Of a stretch of DNA of 64,000 nt, positions 57,456-64,000 are shown piece by piece. Origin of the DNA: Asterella californica (taxonomy: Eukaryota; Streptophyta; Marchantiopsida; Marchantiales; Aytoniaceae); NCBI GenBank assembly GCA_036924285.1, contig JAYKYS010000006.1, forward strand, positions 31,842,001 to 31,906,000, written 5' to 3'. The position numbers were made by a program, and so were the translations under genes. How positions within the stretch are numbered: position 1 is the stretch's first letter; every line of letters begins with the position of its first letter. The notes beneath the pieces were generated by a model. That model was not told the origin of the DNA. It was given only the letters and a program-made list of their open reading frames with translations, and ran no database searches.

Positions 57456-57890
57456 CTAAAAATCCAGAAATTCTTTGTCAGTCCTTAAAGGACCGTCCCT
57501 TAGCTTCTCTCTGTTCCTTTCATGACTCGTACGTATTGTAAAGAACTGTACCGCCCTCGTACCATCTTGACTTCTGATACGAGCATAATGAGACTCATCG
57601 TCCATTATCTTTGTCTCCATCCTAGATGCAGTAATGTACAGTTGACCAAGGATCACAGGATAAGCAGCTACACGCTGAACAAAAAAAATTTGTTCTATCT
57701 CTACATCTCCTATTCGAGTCTTGACAGCTGGACAAGCACCAAAAAGTTCACCTCTTTGGTTGTTAACAGCACGAAGAACCTATCCATGTCCTGTGTCGGT
57801 TGGCCACTTCTCTTTCTCTTATACGTTTTTAGACATGATATTAATCTCAGAACCGTGATCCATCAATGCCACTATAGCCTCTGACAAGTT
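57456..57890 (-). pseudogene. Element C protease
   Basis: ALMDHGSEINIMSKNV (about 57865-57815) is a retropepsin-type active-site loop with Asp kept (D-H-G-S). A stop follows, then YPVILGQLYITASRMETK matches the C-terminal block. It would process the polyprotein if intact. Confidence 0.65.
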
Positions 57891-58051
57891 ACCTAGTCGG
57901 ACCATTGTCTCCGTAGTTGCACGAGCCTAATACGCTCGAGAATAGTGGCTCTCATGCTACTTCTCGTCACCATGTTTTGCAGCATAGTCTGAAACTCTTG
58001 CCTCTCTTCTATTCGATGCTTGTAGTACATGCTTTTGAGCAAATACGCGAC

Positions 58052-58547
58052 CTAACTCTTCATCTTCTTGACCAGTGATGTCAGTATCCAGCGTCTTGTA
58101 TCTGCAGTCATCTGTCTCTTTCTCTTGATCACATCTATTAGGATCAACTCATGAAAGTCACGTTTTGCTATTCCCAAGGCCTCTCGCGAAGAAAATTCTA
58201 TCTTTGCATCGAAAATTCTCTCTTCAAGAATCTCCTTCAAGTTGGTACTGGTCTCGATATCAGACTGTAGTCTGTAGGTCGGTGCTTTACCTTTGTCCTT
58301 TGAAGAAGATCATTTGTCCTTCTCTCTCATCTCCGTGTCATGGATAGGAACATCCACCATAGGTTCAGATGTAGATGCCTCTTGAGACGTCGATGAGATA
58401 TCAGAAGGTGATACTTCTTGTTGCCCTCTCCTCTTAGTAGCTCTGGTTCTCCTTGTAGTCTCTTTCGGATCAGCAACGTCGTCATCACGCCTTTTTTTCT
58501 CTTCTACAATCGCAACCTGCCAGCTTACATGCTTCTCTTGTACCAAG
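58052..58547 (-). pseudogene. Element C gag remnant
   Basis: Frame 58546-58310 (no ATG at its start): RRTRATKRRGQQEVSPSDIS and a Ser/Thr-rich linker. Then 58240-58052: ILEERIFDAKIEFSSREALG, IAKRDFHELILIDVIKRKRQ, a block I know from plant gypsy gag-protease junctions. It begins directly at the end of the D LTR, so upstream gag was displaced by the D insertion. Confidence 0.65.
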
Positions 58548-58607
58548 TGTAAGATGAGGCTAGAGTGAACTCAAAAGTCGAATTCCCGTCGAGGTGCATT
58601 CGCATCC

Positions 58608-58615
58608 TTTATATA
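58608..58615 (-). promoter_or_regulatory. TATA box of the element D LTR
   Basis: TATATAAA on the minus strand, followed by GGATGC. It is 135 bp downstream of the heat-shock-element cluster in the direction of transcription and would drive transcription towards the C gag remnant from this 3' LTR. Confidence 0.7.
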
Positions 58616-58750
58616 GTGAAAGGAATAGTACATGATAAGCTCTCGGTCAATGCTGATCCTTAAAGTGAGCACACGGATCGCTGTCGTGGCTTACATGCAG
58701 TCTTAGATCCAAAACTAGAGGGTTCAGAATGAGCCACGTAAAGGCTCACT

Positions 58751-58856
58751 GGAAAGTTCTCAAAGCTTCTTTCTAGAAACTTCCTTCTGGAAGTTTCCCG
58801 GCTGGAAAGTTCTCGAAGCTTCCTTCTAGAAACTTCCTTTTGGAAGTTTTCTGGTG
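58751..58856 (-). promoter_or_regulatory. Heat-shock-element cluster in a 53-bp tandem duplication
   Basis: Units 58751-58803 and 58804-58856. Three perfect three-unit heat-shock elements (TTCnnGAAnnTTC) are at 58770-58784, 58809-58823 and 58823-58837; a fourth at 58756-58770 has one mismatched unit. Extra GAA and TTC pentamers follow at 58789-58798 and 58842-58846. Heat-shock factor trimers bind such arrays in all eukaryotes, and heat-activated plant retrotransposons such as ONSEN carry them in LTRs. Here they lie in U3, upstream of a TATA box. Confidence 0.8.
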
Positions 58857-59003
58857 GACTTTTGGCGCACCCGTCCATTGGTAGAAGTACTATTTGCTGC
58901 ATGTATTCTCCGGCCAACTTAGTCGTAACTAATTTTTATACCAAAGACTTCTACCAAACCAATTTCCCCTCTAGTTGATAAGTAGGGCTCTACTTTTTAC
59001 AAA

Positions 59004-59016
59004 CCTCCCCCTTTTT
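59004..59016 (-). promoter_or_regulatory. Polypurine tract of element D
   Basis: AAAAAGGGGGAGG on the minus strand, two bases before the LTR start TGTAAAA and just past the integrase stop. Typical plus-strand primer site. Confidence 0.8.
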
Positions 59017-59725
59017 AAGAAGCAACGTCCTCGTTGCTCAACTGCTGTTCAAAAGCTTTCACTATTAGTAGGGCGTGTGCAAGATTGGTTGCAGGTTCCC
59101 ATGTTGCTTCATGTAATGGATAGCCTTTCCATTTGAGCAAATAATCGATCCGTTGATGACGAGTCCCACGAACACGTTTCTTTAAGATGCATTCCACTTC
59201 AAACTCTTCCTCGTCATCGATAATTTGAGAGAGAGGTCGTGACTCTTGCGAATTGCCAAAATGATGAGGTCGTGGTGTATATCGTCGTAATAAAGACACA
59301 TGAAAAACCGGATGAATCTTCATGTGGGGTAGAAGTTCGAGTTGATATGCCACTGCTCCAATTCTACGGACAACAGAGAAAGGTCCGATGAAGCGAGGGT
59401 TGAATTTACGACTGCCGATCAAAGTAAGGTTGGTTGTGGATAACCAAACTTGATCATCGATCGTGAACTCTTCATGCCGACGGTGTGCATCGACATATTG
59501 CTTTTGTCGATTCTGAGCAACTTGTAGTTTCACCTTAACTTTTTCCACTTCTTGTTGAATTCGTGTAACGAATTCGTTGACAACATCCACTTTGGTGTTG
59601 ACTGACGACGCCATATCGAACCGTGTCAAACTTGCTGGTGTGAGAGGATGGTCGCCGTACATGAGATAAAAAGACGTTTCATGAGTAGATGCATTGAGAG
59701 AGTTGTTGTAGGTAAATTCTACCAA
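59015..59725 (-). CDS. Element D integrase C-terminus with chromodomain
   Basis: Open for 236 residues. It starts VEFTYNNSLNASTHETSFYL (end of the catalytic core), then the GPY/F-type module NPRFIGPFSVVRRIGAVAYQ and LELLPHMKIHPVFHVSLLRR. The chromodomain follows: FEVECILKKRVRGTRHQRID, YLLKWKGYPLHEATWEPATN. Aromatic positions of the chromodomain cage are mostly kept (Tyr, Trp, Trp). Chromodomains of this group direct integration to marked chromatin. The frame is broken from the core at about 59730-59770 by a stop. Confidence 0.9.
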   Translation of the reverse strand: MVEFTYNNSLNASTHETSFYLMYGDHPLTPASLTRFDMASSVNTKVDVVNEFVTRIQQEVEKVKVKLQVAQNRQKQYVDAHRRHEEFTIDDQVWLSTTNLTLIGSRKFNPRFIGPFSVVRRIGAVAYQLELLPHMKIHPVFHVSLLRRYTPRPHHFGNSQESRPLSQIIDDEEEFEVECILKKRVRGTRHQRIDYLLKWKGYPLHEATWEPATNLAHALLIVKAFEQQLSNEDVAS

Positions 59726-59770
59726 AGGGAGTAAGGTGTCTCACTTCGCTTGCTCCTCTCGAGTAAAAGC

Positions 59771-60310
59771 TCATAGCATGTCTTCAATGGTGCGATTGGC
59801 TCTTTCAGTTTGTCCATCGGTTTGTGGGTGATAAGCAGTAGACATGGCAAGTTTGGTTTTGAACAGACCAAATAGAGTTTTCCAAAACAGGCTAGTAAAT
59901 TGAGGACCTCTATATGTTATAGGCACTCGAGATAGACCGTGCTGAGCAAAAATGGTGTTCAAATATAACTGGGCAAGTTGCGGTGCTGAGACGTCTTTCA
60001 TGGTTGGTCGAAGGTGGATCATCTTGTTGAGCTTATCGACGAAGATGACTATGAAGTCAAAATCGGAGCTGGTCATGAATAATTCACACACTAAGTTCAT
60101 ATTAACATGTTCCCAACGTTTGGAAAAGATCGAGAGGGATTGAAGAAGACCGGAGGGTGCTTGATTTGTAGCTTTATTTTGTTGACACATTGCACAACTC
60201 CGAGTGTCTACTGCAACATCCTCTGCCATCTTGGGCCAATAGAACACTCGTTGGACTGCTTCTAATATCTTTTCTGCCCCCATGTGTCCTACAATGGTTG
60301 AAAGTGACAT
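59771..60310 (-). pseudogene. Element D integrase zinc finger and catalytic core, inactivated
   Basis: Zinc-finger part HMGAEKILEAVQRVFYWPKM and CAMCQQNK. The core reads WEHVNMNLVCEL, with Asn where the first catalytic Asp is expected, and ITYRGPQFTS, with Tyr where the second Asp (SDRGPQ) is expected; the Glu in HPQTDGQTERANR is kept. Two of three DDE residues lost means no strand transfer. The frame is open for 179 residues. Confidence 0.85.
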
Positions 60311-60586
60311 TCAGTTAGTATGGTGATACGTAGTTCTAGATCATCTGGGATTCATAACTTCTCTTCATGGAACACCAAACCATGGTTGCGGGTGATGATT
60401 TTTGAAGGTTTGGCTGCTACAATCTATGCATCTGATCTTGTGCCCTCGATCAATTTTGTCTGAAAGTCAAAATTCACCTTGACTTCAGAGACTATGTTAT
60501 GCACCATAGGCATGCGAGTTAATGCATCAGCAATTGCTTCTTGCCCTCAACATACGTGATGGTCATGTTAAATCGCTGTATTCATT

Positions 60587-61157
60587 CTACCCAACGGATT
60601 TGTCTCTTTGAGAGATCCTTCTACGTCTCAAATAGACTAAAGGTTTGTGATCTATTTCGACCAAAAAGCCTTCTGCCCTAGATAGTGCTTCCAATGCTTC
60701 GTGGCGACGACTATTGCCAATTCTTCTCTTTCGGTGATGTGGTAGTTTTGTTCTGCTGGTAACAACTTTTGAGAGAAGTATGCGATTGGATGCCAACCAT
60801 CCTTCCATTCTTGCTGCAACACCGTCCCTACTGCCGTGCCTGATGCATCCATTGTTAACTTGATAGGTTTCTTCGGGTCGTACCACTTGAGGATCATAGT
60901 AGTGCAGTCTTCAGTGCTTGAAAACCTACTTCTTGCGCTGTTCTCCACATCCATTTCTTTCCTTTGTCTAACAGAGCAGTTAGTGGTTGTGCAAGCTTGA
61001 CAAAATGTTTAACAAATCTATGATAAAATCCTATCACTGCCAAGAAGCTCTTAAGTTGAGTCTGATCTTCTGGAGCCTTCCATTGTTGGATGACAGCTAT
61101 TTTATCTACCATTACTTGTATGCTTTCTGCACTCACTCTGTGTCTTAAGTAATCCAC
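60587..61157 (-). pseudogene. Element D RT connection and RNase H
   Basis: Frame 61157-60894: SFLAVIGFYHRFVKHFVKLA (connection). Frame 60954-60652: KPIKLTMDASGTAVGTVLQQ, HPIAYFSQKLLPAEQNYHIT, EREELAIVVATKHWKHYLGQ. Then VEIDHKPLVYL in another frame. The catalytic positions D, E and D are all visible but spread over three frames. Confidence 0.8.
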
Positions 61158-61762
61158 TCTGTCTTGCCAAATTCACATTTTGAAAGTTTGACGTACAATT
61201 TTCTTTGACGGAGTACTTGGAGAACCTCTCTCAAATGGTGCACATGTTCCTTCATAGTTTTGCTATAGACTAAGATGTCGTCGAGAAATACAACGACTGA
61301 TCTGTCTAAGTAAGGACGGAATATGTCATTCATCAGACTCATGAAGGTGGCTGGTGCATTTGTGAGACCAAATGACATCACTAAGTATTCGAAGTGACCA
61401 TACCTTGTTTGAAAGGCAGTCTTCTCCACATCTTCATCAGCAATTCGAATCAAGTTATACTTGCTCCGTAAGTCTAGCTTCGTGAAGTACTTTGCTCCTT
61501 CGAGTTGGTCGAACAAGTCATCCATCCGAGGTAGTGGATACTTATTCTTCATCGTTTGTTGATTGAGTGCTCGATAATCGATGCACATCCGTATGCTGTT
61601 ATCCTCTTTCTTCACAAAAAGGACTGGAGCTCCATATGATGACACGCTGGGCTGGATAAACTCTTTTTGCAACATCTCCTCGATTTGTGCCTTGCACTCC
61701 TCCAATTCATGTGGTGCTAGTCTGTATGGGGCCTTACAAGGAGGGGTGCTCCCTGGAATCAC
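61145..61762 (-). CDS. Element D reverse transcriptase
   Basis: Open for 205 residues with every RT block: [100 protein letters not shown], and the catalytic [11 protein letters not shown]. This is the best-preserved enzyme in the window. A frame change near 61759 separates it from the protease side. Confidence 0.9.
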   Translation of the reverse strand: MIPGSTPPCKAPYRLAPHELEECKAQIEEMLQKEFIQPSVSSYGAPVLFVKKEDNSIRMCIDYRALNQQTMKNKYPLPRMDDLFDQLEGAKYFTKLDLRSKYNLIRIADEDVEKTAFQTRYGHFEYLVMSFGLTNAPATFMSLMNDIFRPYLDRSVVVFLDDILVYSKTMKEHVHHLREVLQVLRQRKLYVKLSKCEFGKTEWIT

Positions 61763-62360
61763 CTCGATTTTGTGATAAATCTTTCGTTTTGGTGGTAATC
61801 CTGAAGGAAGATCATTGGGAAGACATCCCCATATTCTGCTATCACCTCTGTCAAGCTTTCTGGAATCTGTCTGTCGAGTCGTGCACTCGGGACCTCTCTT
61901 ATTAAACCCAGAAAAAAGACATCGCTATTACGTATAGCACTCGTACCTATTACATACAAAGACAAGTTCTGTCTTCGAGATCTCACTCTATCTCCAAAAT
62001 TTTCCACTGTTTGATTTTCACCACTTTTCTTCGTCAATCCACTTCAAGATTATACTGCTCCATCCACGGCATACCCAATATGACATCATAACGGACTAAT
62101 TTGATCACTCGCCACTCAATATCTTCGCGATATTCGTCTAAAGTAAGTTCTATCTTTCGAGGTAGAGATTCAATCTTCCCATTTTGTCCATTGAGAAGTT
62201 CCACCTCTTCACTCTCATCACTTTCTAACTCCATTCCCAATTTCATAGCAGTCGATCGAGACAAAAAGTTCTGTGTTGCACCAGGATCGATTAGTACTCT
62301 CACCTGAATCCCTTCCAAGACTCCATCCGTGACAATCAACTGCGCATTATTTTTTGTCAA
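61759..62360 (-). pseudogene. Element D protease and linker
   Basis: Frame 62360-62034: VRVLIDPGATQNFLSRSTAM (active-site Asp kept; Pro replaces the usual Ser/Thr), then KLVRYDVILGMPWMEQYNLE. The linker 62037-61759 contains [20 protein letters not shown] and [13 protein letters not shown], the stretch that leads to RT. Confidence 0.8.
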
Positions 62361-62509
62361 TCTCCTTCTCCTTCCCTCGTCTTTCTTCTCCTTCCTTGCA
62401 TCAGTAAGACCGCAAGGTGCATTTACTGGTGTTCTTCGTTTCTCAGTCTTGTCTCGACTTCTTCATTTCCTTCCGTCTCGTTTAGATGATTCAGAGGTCG
62501 ACAATATGG

Positions 62510-63265
62510 AGGTCTTGGATCTCTAGAAAAACGATTTCGGCAATTTGCAGTTATATGACCGAATCGTCCACAGTTGTAACATCGACGTTGCTCGAGTTGA
62601 GGTGCAACATTCTTGACACTTTATCCTCTAGGAGCTCTTTGACGTCTTTCTTCTAGCCGCCCTCGCTGACTCCACCTTGAAACTATCGTGGCTGATAGCG
62701 GATGTTGCCTAGCTCCATGGGTGTCGAACCGTTTGTATATGAGATTTCAGATAGATTTTGGTGATTTGGTGGAATCATCACTTCTCCTCCTAATGCTCCA
62801 ACAATTCTTTGAGCGCAAGCGATGGTCTCAAAAACCGTGAGTGGATTACTTCTTGTCGGATTCTTTCCTTCAACCCCCTCTTGAAATTATCAAGAGCCTC
62901 CGCTGGACTCATATCAGTGATTGCAACTTGCAAGTCGAGGAAGGCTTCTACATACTCTTGAATACTTTCCTTCTGTTTCAATCTCCACATCCTCGTTCGA
63001 GCCATTTGCACAGAATCCACAGATTGGAAATTCTTCAACAGACCTTCTTGCATTGCAGTCCATGTGATTGTTCTCTATCCGCCAACACCGATCTCTCCTA
63101 TGCATCATACCACATGAGAGCTTTATTGTTCAAGTAGCCACACGTAAACACTCCCGCTACGTGATACGTGATTTGCGTTGTCGGAGTGTAATCCGTCTAC
63201 CTAGGAAAGCGCCGGGCTTCTGGCTGTGGTTGTTCACTCAAGAGGTTGGCTTTCAGGTCACGATA
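62510..63265 (-). pseudogene. Element D gag with zinc knuckle
   Basis: From about 63265: YRDLKANLLSEQPQPEARRF, a stop, then YLNNKALMWYDA; a frame change near 63060; MARTRMWRLKQKESIQEYVE and FKRGLKERIRQEVIHSRFLR (63053-62790). The zinc knuckle CYNCGRFGHITANC (62540-62581) is intact with CX2CX4HX4C spacing. It is a retrotransposon-gag family capsid. Confidence 0.8.
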
Positions 63266-64000
63266 GGGCTATAAATACTCACACAGATGTGTAAGATCTA
63301 GTAATATACCCAGAAGGCGAAATTCAGGTCTAGCTGGCAGTAATAGGATTCGGCGGTGAACTTTGACACTCACGGAGAGAAAACTATGAAGGTTTAGACC
63401 TCTAAACTTCCCCTACATGCAAATGAGGTACTACTGAACTCACAGACGAAATTTCAGCCTGAGATCAAATTCTGACACAGAGATATGAACAGAAAAGTTT
63501 TGAGCAAGAAAACTATGGCAATTTCTGGTACCTAGCTGGCTATTTCAACCTATAACAGGAGTTTGGCTCGATCAATTTCGAAGTTTCTTACAGGATTTGC
63601 AGTCTACAGGGTGCTGAACATCCCTGTGAAGTTGGGACTCCTGAATGTACACAGAACTGTAGATCTCCTCCTCTGAAGTCGCTGCTCTAGATTAAGAGCT
63701 TTTCAGACCCCTCAGCTTCAGCGGCCGCCCTGAATTACTCAGTTGCTCAATCGATATGAAACTTTTTGTGAAATCGTAGCCCTGCTGGCGGAGAACACAA
63801 CCTCGAAGTTTTGAAGCAATTTCCTCAAATCTGCTGCGAGTGACACTGAAAACCCTAAATCCAACCAAAATGATTCAATTCTAGCACAATCCGAACTTCA
63901 ATTGCTCATAACTCCGTCTTTATTGACTCAAAACGATCGAAATTTTCACTGGAAGTGCTTGGCATGACGAGACCTCTCTCCCTGTGCTCTCAGATTTCGA
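63266..64000. other. Non-coding stretch upstream of element D gag
   Basis: No coding signal. On the minus strand it has the style of a gypsy 5' leader (GGAGTTATGAGC near 63900). The D 5' LTR, if present, lies beyond the window edge. Confidence 0.4.

Larger units (their letters stand above)
54540..58547 (-). mobile_element. Element C: Ty3/gypsy element, truncated at both ends
   Basis: Minus-strand order: gag remnant (58547-58052), protease (about 57890-57456), linker, RT (56786-56033), RNase H (55647-55281), integrase (55234-54540). The integrase is cut at the hairpin at 54514-54555; gag is cut at the LTR of D, which inserted into it. No LTRs of its own are visible. All frames carry stops or shifts. 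Confidence 0.8.
58548..59001 (-). repeat. 3' LTR of element D, with a heat-shock-element cluster
   Basis: On the minus strand it opens TGTAAAAAGTAG immediately after a purine-rich tract and closes CTCATCTTACA (58548), a 454-bp TG..CA unit. It contains a 53-bp duplication rich in heat-shock elements (58751-58856) and a TATA box (58608-58615). The matching 5' LTR is outside the window, so borders rest on TG/CA, the polypurine tract and the jump into element C. Confidence 0.7.
59004..63265 (-). mobile_element. Element D internal region: chromodomain-containing Ty3/gypsy (chromovirus)
   Basis: Minus-strand order: gag (63265-62510), protease (62360-62034), RT (61762-61145), RNase H (about 61157-60587), integrase (60310-59771) and integrase C-terminus with chromodomain (59725-59015), then polypurine tract and LTR. 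Inserted into the gag of element C. Several stops and shifts, and two mutated integrase catalytic positions, make it non-autonomous. Confidence 0.85.

Noticed and set aside
58530..58547. Primer-binding site of element C directly after the LTR (TTGGTACAAGAG)
   Set aside because: Only a partial match to the tRNA-Met-type site, and the sequence is continuous with the C gag frame; the polypurine tract at 59004-59016 assigns the LTR to element D.
63270..63277. TATAAATA on the plus strand as an LTR promoter at the right edge
   Set aside because: The adjacent sequence still reads as element D gag on the minus strand; no repeat or LTR border supports a plus-strand element.

Overview
The window looks like nuclear DNA of a land plant, most probably a bryophyte. 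The evidence is a spliced gene with a canonical GT-AG intron, several lineages of Ty3/gypsy LTR retrotransposon (one with an integrase chromodomain), an L1-type LINE, a tRNA-derived SINE-like head, and a bacterial-type N4-cytosine DNA methyltransferase gene of a kind I associate with liverworts such as Marchantia. The species is an inference. Gene density is very low and most of the 64 kb is nested, broken retroelements, as expected of a sex chromosome or pericentromere.

Layout. 1-5.4 kb is the gene-like part: a two-exon DNA methyltransferase (+, 1356-2395) and a 504-residue coiled-coil protein (-, 3861-5375). 6.8-10.3 kb is a decayed LINE. 11.3-13.95 kb is a long LTR (family A) carrying an ORF remnant, abutting a gypsy RNase H/integrase fragment (to 14.9 kb). 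15-22 kb is mostly non-coding, with short tandem repeats, a perfect 37-bp-arm palindrome and an unrecognised coding stretch on the minus strand. 22.1-25.9 kb is an inverted second A copy (LTR, primer-binding site, gag start). 26.7-33.6 kb holds gag and early RT of gypsy family F on the plus strand, behind an LTR-like region with an array of six 24-bp palindromes. 33.6-39.1 kb is element B, inserted in the F reverse transcriptase; F resumes at 39.1 kb and its integrase tail lies at 43.3 kb. 43.97-54.46 kb is an inverted B copy, interrupted by gypsy element E (46138-52901), which has two LTRs and a 5-bp target duplication. 54.5-58.5 kb is a 5'-truncated gypsy element C, and 58.5-63.3 kb is a chromodomain gypsy element D, both on the minus strand.

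How the parts relate. The nesting order is readable: B went into F, E into the second B copy, D into C. All pol genes are broken by stops, frameshifts or lost catalytic residues, so none of these copies looks autonomous. Four things stand out: the N4-cytosine-type methyltransferase; the heat-shock-element cluster in the D LTR; the palindrome array upstream of the F promoter; and the A and B units, whose coding remnants lie upstream of a conserved TATA box and resemble in layout the stand-alone 504-residue protein. All similarity statements are by eye.
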